This document shows positions 16,279-26,041 of a stretch of DNA of 64,000 nt, piece by piece (position 1 is the stretch's first letter; every line of letters starts with the position of its first letter). Both the position numbers and the translations under genes were made by a program. The notes below the pieces were generated by a model. It was not told the origin of the DNA, searched no databases, and saw nothing but the letters and a program-made list of their open reading frames with translations. The DNA is taken from NCBI GenBank assembly GCA_003712055.1, contig RHLJ01000006.1:186001-250000 (forward strand), read 5' to 3'. The stretch comes from Balneola sp. Lineage in GTDB: Bacteria > Bacteroidota > Rhodothermia > Balneolales > Balneolaceae.

Positions 16279-19200
16279 ATGAAGTTTACTCGCTTTTATA
16301 CAAATCCTGAATGGTCTACTCCCTATGACGGGATGAATTTTGTCAAGAGAACCTCAGAAATTAAAAACCCGGACGGCTCACAAGTATTCTTTATGGAGAA
16401 CGTGGAAGTACCTGAGTCATGGTCTCAAGTTGCAACTGATATTATTGCACAGAAATACTTCAGGAAAGCAGGCGTACCTGCCGCTCTTAAAAAGGTATCT
16501 GAAAAAGGAGTGCCCGGCTGGCTTCAGCGTTCTGTAGCGGATGAAAAGGAATTAAAAAATCTCTCTGAGGAAAAGCGCTTTTCTCATGAGGTTGATAGTA
16601 GGCAGGTATTTAGTCGCCTGGCTGGGTGCTGGACATACTGGGGATGGAAGCATGATTATTTTGATACCGAAGAAGATGCCAAGATTTTCTATGATGAACT
16701 TTGCTACATGCTTGCTAATCAAATGGCAGCTCCTAACAGCCCACAGTGGTTCAATACAGGATTGAACTGGGCCTATGGAATTAACGGGCCTGCTCAAGGT
16801 CATCATTATGTAGATGCGAAAACTGGGAAACTTACTCGATCAAAAGATTCTTATACGCATCCTCAACCTCACGCTTGTTTTATCCAAAGTGTGGATGATG
16901 ATTTGGTGAATGAGGGAGGAATCATGGACTTATGGGTGCGTGAAGCACGTTTGTTTAAGTATGGTTCAGGTACCGGAAGTAATTTTTCTTCTATCCGTGG
17001 TGCGAATGAACCACTCAGTGGGGGAGGAAAATCTTCCGGATTAATGAGTTTCCTTAAAATTGGAGATCGAGCTGCGGGAGCTATTAAATCTGGTGGTACC
17101 ACTCGACGTGCTGCTAAAATGGTTACTCTTGATCTCGACCATCCTGATATTGAAGAATATATCAACTGGAAGGTGAAAGAGGAGCAAAAAGTAGCTGCAC
17201 TTGTTGCTGGCTCAAAAATGACTCAAAAGCATCTTAAGGATATTATCCGCCTTTGCCATACTCCGGTAGAAATTGAAGGAAGAACTTTTAACGGAGCAAT
17301 GAGCCGTGACCCGCTCAAGAATAAGGAGCTTGGAAAAGTAATTCGTCAGGCTAAGCGTGACCAGGTTCCTCTCAATTATATAGAGCGGGTAATCCAGCTT
17401 GCAGCTCAGGGATATAAGGATCTTGAATTCGAAACGTATGATACAGACTGGAATTCAGAAGCATATGCTACTGTAGCCGGTCAAAACTCGAATAACTCTG
17501 TTCGTGTTCCTAACGCGTTCATGAAAGCTGTTAAAGATAATTCTGAATGGAATCTGTATTGGAGGGTAGAAAAGGAAACAGCAGAAAAAGAAGGTCGCGA
17601 GCCTAAACCTTGCAAAACGCTTGAAGCACAGGAAATGTGGGATCAAATCGCATATGCTGCGTGGGCTTCAGCTGATCCGGGTACACAGTACCATGATACC
17701 ATCAACGAATGGCATACGTGTCCTGAAGATGGAGAAATCAGAGCAAGTAACCCATGTTCTGAATACATGTTCCTGGATAACACAGCATGTAATCTTGCTT
17801 CATTGAACTTAATGAAGTACTTCACCGATGAAGAATGCACCACCTTTGATGTAGAGTCTCTTCGTTATGCTTCCAGAATCTGGACCACCGTTCTTGAGAT
17901 TTCTGTTCTCATGGCTCAATTCCCATCTAAAGAAATCGCAGAGCTTTCTTATGTATTCAGAACTCTTGGGCTAGGTTATGCCAATATTGGTGCTGCGCTT
18001 ATGGTACAAGGGATTCCTTATGATAGTGCTGAAGGGGTAGCAATTGCCGGAGCACTTACAGCAATTATGCATATGAAAGCCTATGAAACAAGCGCAGAGC
18101 TGGCTGGTGAGTTAGGTGCCTTTGAAGGATATGAGCGTAATAAGGAGCACATGCTTCGTGTAATGCGTAATCATAGACGTGCAGCTTATAATGCAGCACC
18201 AAAAGAATATGAAGGCCTGACTGTTAAGCCTTTAGGTATCGATGCATCAATTTGCCCTGATTACCTTCTTAGTGCAGCCAAAGAAACTTCAGATGCAGCC
18301 GTTGAGCTGGGTGAAAAGAATGGATATAGAAATGCACAGGTAACGGTACTTGCTCCTACAGGTACTATTGGCCTGGTAATGGACTGTGATACAACTGGTG
18401 TTGAGCCAGATTTCGCACTTGTGAAGTTTAAGAAACTTGCGGGTGGCGGATACTTCAAGATAATCAACCAGAGTGTACCAAGAGCATTAAAGACATTAGG
18501 ATATACTCCCAAAGAAGCTGAAGCGATTATCAATTATGCAAAAGGTCATGCCACACTGGAAGGCTGTCCGCATATCAACCCGGAATCTCTGAAGGCGAAA
18601 GGCTTTACCGATGAGAAGCTGGAAGCAATTGAAGCAGGCTTACCTAGCAGTTTCGATATTAAATTTGCGTTCAACCACTTCACATTAGGTGAAGACTTCT
18701 GCAAAGAAGTACTTGGGATTACGGAAGAGCAGTTATCTGACTTTACCTTTGATATGCTTAAACATTTAGGATTTAGTAAGGAGCAAATCCAGGAAGCCAA
18801 TGATTATGTTTGCGGAACCATGACCGTAGAAGGTGCCCCTCATCTAAAAGATGAGCACCTTGCAGTTTTTGATTGTGCGAATAAGTGCGGACGAATCGGA
18901 ACCCGTTATATCTCCGCAGAAGGTCATATCAAGATGATGGCGGCTGCACAGCCATTCCTATCAGGAGCAATTTCCAAAACCATTAACCTTCCAAATGAAG
19001 CAACAGTGGAAGACATGAAAGACGCTTATATGCTTTCATGGGAAATGATGTTGAAAGCAAATGCTCTTTATCGTGATGGTTCTAAGCTTAGCCAGCCATT
19101 GAATAGTATGGCAGATGTGTTTGAAGAACTGGATGAGGAAGAAGAAACACCTGCAGATCCAGTAGTTGCCAAAGCTCAGGATCAGGTAGTTGAGATTGCA

Positions 19201-19932
19201 GAGCGCATCATTCACAAATATGTAGCTCGTCGTCAGAGACTTCCTTTCCGGCGTGAAGGATATACTCAAAAAGTGAAAATAGGTGGACAAAGCGTTTATC
19301 TAAGAACAGGCGAATACGAAAACGGTCAGCTTGGTGAGATCTTTATTGATATGCACCGAGAAGGCGCTGCTTTCCGAAGCTTACTGAACTGTTTCGCTAT
19401 TTCTATCTCTTTAGGTCTTCAGCACGGAGTGCCACTAGAGGAATTTGTGGATGCCTTTGTATTCACCAAGTTTGAGCCAAGCGGTATGGTAAATGGTAAC
19501 CCACATGTGAAGATGAGTACATCGGTAATCGATTACATCTTCCGTGAATTAGCAGTTACGTATCTTGGAAGAGAAGATTTGGCTCACGTGCCAGCTGATC
19601 AAATTCATACTCGTGATCTACGCCCAATGGAAGATGCAACGGCTACTGCTGCTGCCATAGCAACTCCGGCACCAGTGCCAGCACCTGCTGCGCCTCCAGC
19701 ACCGGCAGAGGCTAAGATTCCGGAAGTAGTTGAACAGGTAATCACTGAAACACAAGCAACGGTTCAGGCTGTGAAAGCAGAAAAGGCAAGTAGCTACGAA
19801 AGTGATTATGAGAAAGCAAAGCAATTAGGTTATACAGGTGATGCATGCCCTGAATGCGGAAGCATGACGATGGTACGCAATGGCACATGTATGAAGTGTA
19901 TTACTTGTGGCTCTACCTCAGGCTGCAGTTAA
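16279..19932 (+). CDS. nrdJ: Adenosylcobalamin-dependent (class II) ribonucleotide reductase
   Basis: A 1217-residue oxygen-independent reductase that turns ribonucleotides into deoxyribonucleotides in the cytosol using a B12-derived thiyl radical. Visible landmarks are [15 protein letters not shown] near residue 150, [12 protein letters not shown] near 195 with a redox Cys, and [20 protein letters not shown] near 490 with the radical-site Cys. [20 protein letters not shown] lies near 690. After about residue 1120 an Ala/Pro-rich linker leads to a C-terminal zinc-like tail [19 protein letters not shown] that ends CGSTSGCS, the shuttle cysteines of long NrdJ enzymes. Length is typical of the long bacterial NrdJ form. 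It stands alone, with DnaA boxes and a consensus promoter upstream; no B12 riboswitch was seen in its leader. Confidence 0.97.
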   Translation: MKFTRFYTNPEWSTPYDGMNFVKRTSEIKNPDGSQVFFMENVEVPESWSQVATDIIAQKYFRKAGVPAALKKVSEKGVPGWLQRSVADEKELKNLSEEKRFSHEVDSRQVFSRLAGCWTYWGWKHDYFDTEEDAKIFYDELCYMLANQMAAPNSPQWFNTGLNWAYGINGPAQGHHYVDAKTGKLTRSKDSYTHPQPHACFIQSVDDDLVNEGGIMDLWVREARLFKYGSGTGSNFSSIRGANEPLSGGGKSSGLMSFLKIGDRAAGAIKSGGTTRRAAKMVTLDLDHPDIEEYINWKVKEEQKVAALVAGSKMTQKHLKDIIRLCHTPVEIEGRTFNGAMSRDPLKNKELGKVIRQAKRDQVPLNYIERVIQLAAQGYKDLEFETYDTDWNSEAYATVAGQNSNNSVRVPNAFMKAVKDNSEWNLYWRVEKETAEKEGREPKPCKTLEAQEMWDQIAYAAWASADPGTQYHDTINEWHTCPEDGEIRASNPCSEYMFLDNTACNLASLNLMKYFTDEECTTFDVESLRYASRIWTTVLEISVLMAQFPSKEIAELSYVFRTLGLGYANIGAALMVQGIPYDSAEGVAIAGALTAIMHMKAYETSAELAGELGAFEGYERNKEHMLRVMRNHRRAAYNAAPKEYEGLTVKPLGIDASICPDYLLSAAKETSDAAVELGEKNGYRNAQVTVLAPTGTIGLVMDCDTTGVEPDFALVKFKKLAGGGYFKIINQSVPRALKTLGYTPKEAEAIINYAKGHATLEGCPHINPESLKAKGFTDEKLEAIEAGLPSSFDIKFAFNHFTLGEDFCKEVLGITEEQLSDFTFDMLKHLGFSKEQIQEANDYVCGTMTVEGAPHLKDEHLAVFDCANKCGRIGTRYISAEGHIKMMAAAQPFLSGAISKTINLPNEATVEDMKDAYMLSWEMMLKANALYRDGSKLSQPLNSMADVFEELDEEEETPADPVVAKAQDQVVEIAERIIHKYVARRQRLPFRREGYTQKVKIGGQSVYLRTGEYENGQLGEIFIDMHREGAAFRSLLNCFAISISLGLQHGVPLEEFVDAFVFTKFEPSGMVNGNPHVKMSTSVIDYIFRELAVTYLGREDLAHVPADQIHTRDLRPMEDATATAAAIATPAPVPAPAAPPAPAEAKIPEVVEQVITETQATVQAVKAEKASSYESDYEKAKQLGYTGDACPECGSMTMVRNGTCMKCITCGSTSGCS

Positions 19933-19945
19933 ATAAAAAGCACCG

Positions 19946-20014
19946 TTTGCGAGGCATTTTGCCGAAGCAATCTCAGAGTACCTGAAACTGAGATTGCTTC
20001 GCTTCGCTCGCAAA
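19946..20014. repeat. Nested inverted repeat downstream of nrdJ
   Basis: An inner perfect 13-base stem, GAAGCAATCTCAG (19964-19976) with CTGAGATTGCTTC (19988-20000), lies inside an outer 8-base stem, TTTGCGAG (19946-19953) with CTCGCAAA (20007-20014). It has no T run, so it looks like a dispersed palindromic element rather than the terminator. Confidence 0.75.
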
Positions 20015-20050
20015 AGTGTTTAAGAGTTTCTTTCATGGAGAAACAGGATA

Positions 20051-20087
20051 AACCCCAATTGGTGGAAAGCCGGTTGGGGTTTTTTAT
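20051..20087 (+). terminator. Intrinsic terminator of nrdJ
   Basis: AACCCCAA (20051-20058) pairs with TTGGGGTT (20074-20081), followed by a T-rich tract. It lies about 120 bases after the nrdJ stop and on its strand. Confidence 0.7.
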
Positions 20088-20095
20088 TTAAGGTC

Positions 20096-20196
20096 ATGCC
20101 GAACGCGTTTCGGCATCTTTGTAAAGCCCACGAATCAATTATTGGAATAACGATTAATCAACGCCCTTCCGTAAGATCCTGAAACGAGTTCAGGAT
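20096..20196. repeat. Two short palindromes of dispersed type
   Basis: ATGCCGAA-CGCGT-TTCGGCAT (20096-20116) and ATCCTGAA-ACGAG-TTCAGGAT (20176-20196) are hairpins with 8-base arms and 5-base loops. The two share architecture but not arm sequence. The remaining bases of the gap up to 20310 show nothing else. Confidence 0.65.
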
Positions 20197-20310
20197 GACT
20201 TCTTTGGATGGTTAATACTCATTAGTCACTTTTCTAAAATCCCGCCAGAAATTCTCTGAGTATCGTTCCCATAAAGCATCTGGAGAGAGATTGTAAAAAA
20301 GAAGAAGTGT

Positions 20311-20793
20311 TTAATCGGACTTTAAAACCGCTATGCATTCAACCTCAATAGCAGCGCCAAGAGCTAATCCATCTGCTCCAAAAGCGCTACGTGCAGGATA
20401 AGGCTCTTCGAAATAGGTTTTATAGATCTCATTAAAGGAGCTCCATTGGGAGATATCATCGATCATAATGGTGCATTTAAGAATATCATTCATATTGAAA
20501 TCATGAGCCTCAAGAGTTGTCTTTATGTTCTCCATCACTTGTTTAGATTCGGCTCCTATGCCTCCTTCAACCAGGGTTAACGTTCCTGGTATAATCCCAA
20601 TTTGGCCGGAGAGGTATAAGGTGTTGTCAACCAACACAGCTTCAGAGAAGGGTAGATCAGCTTCCTCAGGGAGAATCTTACCCGAATCAAGATGTTTGAT
20701 CTCTACTCGTTCTTTTTTTTCAGATTGAGTACAGTTCAGACTTAATAGGCCCAGTAGAATAAAGAGGGATGATTTTAGGATTGGTAGTTTCAT
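20311..20793 (-). CDS. RidA/YjgF-family protein exported as lipoprotein
   Basis: A 160-residue protein with a lipoprotein signal (LFILLGLLSLNC, Cys21) ahead of a complete RidA fold. The catalytic Arg is present as R135 in PYPARSAFG and the conserved Glu as E150 in GAAIEVECIAV. The strand LYLSGQIGIIPG and the helix with VMENIKTTLEAHDF are also typical. RidA enzymes deaminate reactive 2-aminoacrylate or imines in the cytosol; a lipid-anchored periplasmic version would act on a different imine pool or have another role. It is the last gene of the sulfatase operon, 26 bases after the VOC gene. The final substrate is unknown. Confidence 0.88.
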   Translation of the reverse strand: MKLPILKSSLFILLGLLSLNCTQSEKKERVEIKHLDSGKILPEEADLPFSEAVLVDNTLYLSGQIGIIPGTLTLVEGGIGAESKQVMENIKTTLEAHDFNMNDILKCTIMIDDISQWSSFNEIYKTYFEEPYPARSAFGADGLALGAAIEVECIAVLKSD

Positions 20794-20819
20794 AGCTTCA
20801 AATAAAAGAATCTTTGATG

Positions 20820-21224
20820 TTACTTAGGCATCTTATTCCAGTCCATATAAGCCATATTCCATCGGTGCCCATCCAAATCCTGAAAAAGGATTCCATACAT
20901 CCAGCCTCCCCATAAATCAGGCCCCTGGACTTGTCCTCCAGCTTCCTTAACCTTTGTTGCCATTTCATCCACTTCTTCTCTTGAAGATGCTTCCATTGAA
21001 ATCAACATCTCTGCGGAAGAAGAAGCATCAATGACCTCTGCTTGGGTAAATTGTTCGAACTCCGGGTGAGTAAACATCATGATCTGAATGTTATTTCCAC
21101 CGAGGTAAATACCGAACATAGTTTCGGTTTCATTTTCTACGAATGAAGCTCCAAGCTTTTGAAAGAAGTCCTTAGAACGTTTTACTTCTTTAATGGGTAA
21201 GTTTAGCCAGGCAGTATTCTTCAT
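20820..21224 (-). CDS. VOC (glyoxalase/bleomycin-resistance) superfamily protein
   Basis: A 134-residue protein starting at the ATG at 21224, one base after the sulfatase stop; an upstream in-frame extension would overlap that gene. It shows paired beta-alpha-beta-beta-beta units: WLNLPIKEVKRSKDFFQKLG at the start, then IYLGGNNIQIMMFTHPEF. A second unit has EVDEMATKVKEAGGQVQGPD and ends with GILFQDLDGHRWNMAYMDW. Members bind a divalent metal and handle varied substrates; this PhnB/YPR-like short form cannot be assigned further. There is no signal peptide, so it is cytosolic, unlike its operon partners. Confidence 0.85.
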   Translation of the reverse strand: MKNTAWLNLPIKEVKRSKDFFQKLGASFVENETETMFGIYLGGNNIQIMMFTHPEFEQFTQAEVIDASSSAEMLISMEASSREEVDEMATKVKEAGGQVQGPDLWGGWMYGILFQDLDGHRWNMAYMDWNKMPK

Positions 21225-21225
21225 T

Positions 21226-22776
21226 TTAGTACACTCCAATATTGCGTTGATCACCCCAACGGTGCTTGATAGTTCGTTTTAAAGGAATCTGCATTCCATC
21301 TGTCTCTTCCAGCCAGGTATAGATTTCACCTGCGAGTTCTTCAATGATTTCCTGGTGTTCAGGACTGTCAATCAGGTTGTTCATTTCAAATGGATCTTCC
21401 TGTAGATCGTAAAATTCATTGGTATCCCAAACTCCGTGGTAGCGGATATACTTATAGCGATCGGTGCGAACCCCATGAATAGTTGGCGTATGAGGAAAGT
21501 CATATTCCCAGTAATACTCATAGAAAATGCGATCTCTCCAATCATCGGGAGTATTTCCGGCCAGTATGGGAAGTATTGATCTTCCATGCATATGTTCCGG
21601 TGTTTTAATTCCGGCTAACTCCAAAAAAGTAGGTCCTACATCAATGTTTTGAACCATTTCTTCGATTACTTGACCGCCCTCTAATACTTCAGGATAGCGG
21701 ACAAGGAAAGGAACCTTCGCCGATTCCTCATAAAAATGGCGTTTATCAATTAACCCATGTTCTCCAAATGAAAAGCCATTGTCACCCATGTAGATAATGA
21801 GTGTTTCATCCAGGATTCCTTTGGCTTCAAGAGCGTCCATAACTGCTGCTATACTTTCATCAACAGCTAGCAAGCTTTCCGTATAATTTTTGTAGAAGGT
21901 CTCGAAATCCATCTGCCCATGATACATATAGTCCACGCCATGCCAGGATTCTCGTTGATTTTTTACCCAATCAGGAAGACGACCGTCTCCATAATATTCT
22001 TCCCCCTCTAATGGAGTTCCTGTATACTGGGCAGTAGGTAGGTTAGGGATTCCATATTTGGGAGCATTAAAGCTTGGCGGATATATCAGTTCCTCATTCG
22101 CATAAGTACCTAGGTGCCTTTGAGCAGGCATGAATTCGGCATGTACTGCTTTGTGCGATAAATACATAAAGAATGGCTCATCAGTTGATTGCTCATTTAG
22201 CCATTCCACTGAGAGTTCGGTTAATAAGTCTGTGATATAGGTGGAATCTCCATACTCGACCCGATCACCATTAATATTCAAGGTTGGGTTATAATACACT
22301 CCCTGGCCACGAAAGCTTACCCAATGATCGAAACCGGGGCGGGGTTCATCATTTTCATCGCCCATATGCCATTTGCCAAAATACCCGGTGCTATATCCAT
22401 GCTGTTGAAGGTATTCAGGGAAAAAAGTAAGGTTTCCCGGATCTGGGGCCTGGTTGTCTACAACGGTATGAGAATGAGAATACAAACCGGTTAGTATAGA
22501 AGCCCGGCTTGGTGAGCATAGGGCAGTGGTTACGTATGCATTTGGGAAGTAGGCACCTTCCTCTGCCATACGATCCATAGCCGGAGTTTTTAACCAGGGT
22601 ACTTTACCTGTGAACCCCATGAAGTCAAAACGGTGATCATCAGATAAAATGAAAACGATATTCTTTTTTTGAGTATCGGGGATTGTTTCAAAATCAAGTT
22701 GGCTTTCGGTTTCAGTGAGAGAGGTACAACTCAAGAGAAAGCAAATAAAGAGAATAAGAGGGCTTGTGTATTTCAT
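21226..22776 (-). CDS. Type I sulfatase (arylsulfatase family), lipoprotein
   Basis: A 516-residue formylglycine-dependent sulfatase with a lipoprotein signal (ILFICFLLSC, Cys17). The modification motif is C87-S-P-S-R in TTALCSPSRASILTG, so the Cys must be converted to formylglycine. Metal ligands appear in FILSDDHRF and MGDNGFSFGEHG, with H in LSHKAVHAEF. The C-terminal subdomain contains GVRTDRYKYIRY and YDLQEDPFEMNNL. It hydrolyses sulfate esters, likely of a polysaccharide or an aryl compound, in the periplasm or at the outer membrane. It lies one base downstream of its probable maturase gene, so the pair is clearly co-expressed. Confidence 0.93.
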   Translation of the reverse strand: MKYTSPLILFICFLLSCTSLTETESQLDFETIPDTQKKNIVFILSDDHRFDFMGFTGKVPWLKTPAMDRMAEEGAYFPNAYVTTALCSPSRASILTGLYSHSHTVVDNQAPDPGNLTFFPEYLQQHGYSTGYFGKWHMGDENDEPRPGFDHWVSFRGQGVYYNPTLNINGDRVEYGDSTYITDLLTELSVEWLNEQSTDEPFFMYLSHKAVHAEFMPAQRHLGTYANEELIYPPSFNAPKYGIPNLPTAQYTGTPLEGEEYYGDGRLPDWVKNQRESWHGVDYMYHGQMDFETFYKNYTESLLAVDESIAAVMDALEAKGILDETLIIYMGDNGFSFGEHGLIDKRHFYEESAKVPFLVRYPEVLEGGQVIEEMVQNIDVGPTFLELAGIKTPEHMHGRSILPILAGNTPDDWRDRIFYEYYWEYDFPHTPTIHGVRTDRYKYIRYHGVWDTNEFYDLQEDPFEMNNLIDSPEHQEIIEELAGEIYTWLEETDGMQIPLKRTIKHRWGDQRNIGVY

Positions 22777-22777
22777 G

Positions 22778-23776
22778 TTATGAATCGTTGGGTGTATAAT
22801 CTTTTACCAGTCGAAATCCGGTATGTAGTAATCCGGTATCAGGGCTCGATCTCATCCTTGCAGATACCCGGTATCCCGCACAGTAACTTTCGTGGCATAA
22901 AAAGGAACCGCCACGTACCACTTTTTTTGGAATGGTTGGTTCAAAGGGATCAAATCCTTTATCAGGGCCAACAGGATTTTCGGCTCCATTTGAAATTTTA
23001 TAATAGTTGGGATCGTACCAGTCTTGCGTCCATTCCCAAACATTTCCCGCCATATCGTAAAGGCCAAGAATGTTGGGTTCAAAACTCTTTACAGGCGCAG
23101 AATAATAATGTCCATCATCTTCTGAATTCGAATAAGGGAAGGTACCATGCCAAATGTTCGCTGCTATAGCTGCTTGCTTTCGAGTTGATTGGGTTTCAAA
23201 TACACCCCCACGGGCTGCATATTCCCACTCAGCTTCAGTAGGTAATCGTTTTCCAGCCCAATCGGCATAAGCTTGTGCATCTTCCCAGGCTATATGAATG
23301 ACAGGGTAATTTTCTTGTCCCTCATTAGTGCTCTCAGGGCCTAGCGGTTGTCTCCAATTAGCTCCAGGAACCCAGTTCCAGGTAGGTAATTTTTTTTCAA
23401 CAAAATCTTTTTCAAATACTAATGAAGCAGGAACCAGAACAGAATCAGGAGGTTTGGGAGTACCAAGGGGGAGTTGTTTTTTGAGTTCTTCCCAATCAGG
23501 TGTACGTTCTGCTACGGTTAGGTACCCGGTAGCATTTGCAAATTCCTCAAATTGAGCGTTGGTCACTTCATGAATATCCATCCAAAAACCACTTACCGAA
23601 ACCTGGTGAAGAGGGAGTTCATCCGGCTTTGCCTGCAGATCATCTCCTCCCATATTAAATGAGCCGCCTGCTATCCAAACCATACCCTCCGGGTTTGATT
23701 CAGGAATTCCTTCATTTTTTTCGGCTGAAGAGCACGAATAAAGAATAAAGCCGAGCGCCAGAATTAGTAGTCTCAT
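22778..23776 (-). CDS. Formylglycine-generating enzyme-like sulfatase maturase, lipoprotein
   Basis: A 332-residue FGE-sulfatase domain protein (SUMF1 family) with a lipoprotein signal (GFILYSC, Cys15). The family path is clear: GMVWIAGGSFNMGGDD, VTNAQFEEF, YPVIHIAWEDAQAYADWAGK, RLPTEAEWEYAARGG and GNVWEWTQDWY. The end carries RGGSFLCHESYCAGYRVSAR, where C294 and C299 match the copper-binding cysteine pair of genuine FGE; many SUMF1 relatives lack them. It oxidises the sulfatase Cys to formylglycine. First gene of a four-gene operon (maturase, sulfatase, VOC protein, RidA). Lipid anchoring implies maturation after export, which is an inference. Confidence 0.9.
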   Translation of the reverse strand: MRLLILALGFILYSCSSAEKNEGIPESNPEGMVWIAGGSFNMGGDDLQAKPDELPLHQVSVSGFWMDIHEVTNAQFEEFANATGYLTVAERTPDWEELKKQLPLGTPKPPDSVLVPASLVFEKDFVEKKLPTWNWVPGANWRQPLGPESTNEGQENYPVIHIAWEDAQAYADWAGKRLPTEAEWEYAARGGVFETQSTRKQAAIAANIWHGTFPYSNSEDDGHYYSAPVKSFEPNILGLYDMAGNVWEWTQDWYDPNYYKISNGAENPVGPDKGFDPFEPTIPKKVVRGGSFLCHESYCAGYRVSARMRSSPDTGLLHTGFRLVKDYTPNDS

Positions 23777-23928
23777 ACGTCGAAATAAAGAAATCTTTGG
23801 GCATCTGCCAAGTGAAAGATTTTCTCATGTAAAGCTACCTTGAACAAGTCGCTTAAAAGCCGCATACTATTCTCCAACTTGAGTTTAAAGCTTTTCCTGG
23901 CTCAAGCTATATCAAATGGAGATAATGA

Positions 23929-24192
23929 ATGTCAGACAAAGACTTAAAAGGTTACTGGAAAAAAAACCTAAGATACCTGGGGATACTGCTCACTATATGG
24001 TTTGTGGTTTCTTACGGTTTTGGAATTCTATTAGCACCAGAATTAAATGCAATACGAGTTGGAGGATTTAAACTTGGATTCTGGTTTGCACAACAGGGAT
24101 CTATTTATACCTTCGTAATTCTGATTTTTGTGTATGTGTTTCTGATGAACCGCCTCGATAAGGAGTATGGAGTAAGCGAGGAGGATGCCTGA
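23929..24192 (+). CDS. DUF4212 small subunit of sodium:solute symporter
   Basis: An 87-residue membrane protein with two hydrophobic helices (LGILLTIWFVVSYGFGILLA and YTFVILIFVYVFLMNRL). The YWKKNLRYLGILL start and GFWFAQQGS are hallmarks of DUF4212, a small partner always encoded before an SSS-family transporter. Its TGA overlaps the symporter ATG (ATGGATG context, one shared base), so the two are translationally coupled. A role in assembly or stability of the symporter is the usual assumption. Confidence 0.92.
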   Translation: MSDKDLKGYWKKNLRYLGILLTIWFVVSYGFGILLAPELNAIRVGGFKLGFWFAQQGSIYTFVILIFVYVFLMNRLDKEYGVSEEDA

Positions 24193-25955
24193 TGGATGTT
24201 CAAGTTTGGACCTATATCATTGTAGGGATTACCTTCGCGTTGTATATCGGTATTGCAATATGGAGTAAGGCTGCATCAACTAGTGAATTTTATGTAGCAG
24301 AAGGATCAGTAAAGCCACTAACCAATGGAATGGCTACAGCTGCTGATTGGATGTCAGCTGCTTCTTTTCTATCTATGGCAGGCCTTATTTCATTTATGGG
24401 TTATGATGGAGCTGTTTACTTAATGGGATGGACTGGAGGTTATGTACTACTTGCACTGCTTTTGGCTCCTTATCTAAGAAAGTTTGGAAAGTTTACTGTA
24501 CCTGACTTCATCGGCGACCGATACTACTCGGATATCGCCCGTACCGTAGCCGTCATCTGTGCTTTGATCGTTTCGTTTACCTATGTGGCCGGGCAGATGA
24601 GGGGTGTTGGCCTGGTATTCTCCAAGTTCCTGGAAGTTGAAATCTTTTGGGGTGTGGTTATTGGAATGACCATCGTTTTCTTCTATGCGGTTTTGGGAGG
24701 AATGAAGGGTATTACTTACACCCAAGTAGCTCAATACTGTGTGCTCATTTTTGCTTTTATGGTTCCTGCCTTCTTTATCTCGATGCAGCTAACTGGGAGC
24801 CCTATTCCCCAACTTGGGTTTGGTTCAACCCTTAATGATGGCTCAGGAGTATTCCTTTTAGATAAGCTGGATCAACTGCATACCGAGCTTGGGTTTTCCG
24901 AATACACTTCAGGGACCAAGAGTATGCAGGATGTGTTTTTTATCACCGTAGCTTTGATGGTTGGAACAGCAGGCTTGCCGCACGTGATCGTTCGGTTCTT
25001 CACGGTTCCAAAAGTAAAAGATGCTCGTGTATCAGTAGGATATGCCCTTATTTTTATCGCCATACTTTATACCACTGCTCCCGCAATTGCTGTATTTGCC
25101 AGAACCAATTTGATAGAAACGGTTAGCGAGCAACCTTATGAACAGATGCCTCCTTGGTTCGATACTTGGGAAGAAACTGGTCTTTTAGCCTGGGTAGATA
25201 AAGATGAGGATGGTCTGATTGATTACAAACCCGGTGCTGCAATCGTTGGCGTACCAGAGCTTCTAAAAGAAAATGGAGAGGTTAAACGAGGGGAAGTAGG
25301 CGAGCCTTTATTTGGCAATGAAGTTACAAGCTCAGAGAACGAACTCTATGTAGATCGTGATATTATGGTGCTTGCAAATCCTGAAATAGCAGGACTCCCC
25401 AACTGGGTGGCTGCTCTTGTAGCTGCAGGAGGACTGGCGGCTGCACTTTCTACGGCTGCTGGTTTGCTATTAGTAATTTCTACCGCTGTTTCTCACGATC
25501 TGATAAAGAAGCAAATCAACCCAAATATTTCTGATAAGGCGGAATTAAGATATGCACGGATCGCAGCAGCAGTTGCGGTAGTGGTTGCGGGATATTTTGG
25601 AATTAATCCACCTGGCTTTGTAGCCCAGGTTGTGGCTATTGCCTTTGGCTTAGCAGCAGCATCGTTCTTTCCAGCTATCATTTTGGGAATTTTTTATAAA
25701 AAGATGAACAGGGAAGGGGCAGTTGCAGGCATGGTAGCCGGGCTATTATTCACACTTGCCTACATCATTTACTTCAAAATTGCCTTTCCGGAACTTAATG
25801 TACCTGAAAACTGGTGGTTTGGTATTTCTCCCGAAGGAATAGGAACGCTGGGTATGTTAGTGAATCTGGTCGTTTCGTTAGCCATTGGAAGATTTTATCC
25901 TGAGCCCCCGGAAGAAGTCCAGGAAATGGTCGAAGAGATCAGATATCCCAAGTGA
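24192..25955 (+). CDS. Sodium:solute symporter (acetate-permease-like SSS family)
   Basis: A 587-residue inner-membrane transporter with about 13 helices. SSS signatures are EFYVAEGSVKPLTNGMATAADWMSAAS (residues about 32-58, of which ATAADWMSAAS is the core), LGGMKGITYTQVAQY and GTAGLPHVIVRFFTVPKVKDAR. It has a soluble insert between helices with DKDEDGLIDYKPGAAIVGVP that is common in this DUF4212-linked subgroup. The C-terminal half shows AALSTAAGLLLVISTAVSHD. The subgroup is close to ActP; transport of acetate or another short carboxylate with sodium is likely but unproven. No acetyl-CoA synthetase is adjacent. Confidence 0.92.
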   Translation: MDVQVWTYIIVGITFALYIGIAIWSKAASTSEFYVAEGSVKPLTNGMATAADWMSAASFLSMAGLISFMGYDGAVYLMGWTGGYVLLALLLAPYLRKFGKFTVPDFIGDRYYSDIARTVAVICALIVSFTYVAGQMRGVGLVFSKFLEVEIFWGVVIGMTIVFFYAVLGGMKGITYTQVAQYCVLIFAFMVPAFFISMQLTGSPIPQLGFGSTLNDGSGVFLLDKLDQLHTELGFSEYTSGTKSMQDVFFITVALMVGTAGLPHVIVRFFTVPKVKDARVSVGYALIFIAILYTTAPAIAVFARTNLIETVSEQPYEQMPPWFDTWEETGLLAWVDKDEDGLIDYKPGAAIVGVPELLKENGEVKRGEVGEPLFGNEVTSSENELYVDRDIMVLANPEIAGLPNWVAALVAAGGLAAALSTAAGLLLVISTAVSHDLIKKQINPNISDKAELRYARIAAAVAVVVAGYFGINPPGFVAQVVAIAFGLAAASFFPAIILGIFYKKMNREGAVAGMVAGLLFTLAYIIYFKIAFPELNVPENWWFGISPEGIGTLGMLVNLVVSLAIGRFYPEPPEEVQEMVEEIRYPK

Positions 25956-25956
25956 A

Positions 25957-26019
25957 GAACATTGAATCGTGAACTTTGAACGCTGAAGTTCGATGTTCCT
26001 TGTTCAACGTTCAATGTTC
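25957..26019. repeat. GAACATTGAA-type inverted repeat (copy 1)
   Basis: GAACATTGAA (25957-25966) pairs with TTCAATGTTC (26010-26019), with inner pairing TTGAAC (25976-25981) to GTTCAA (26002-26007). It fills the space between two convergent genes and may serve as a two-way transcription stop. Related copies lie near 27456 and 43880. Confidence 0.75.
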
Positions 26020-26041
26020 GATATGTTCACTTCTGATTAGG

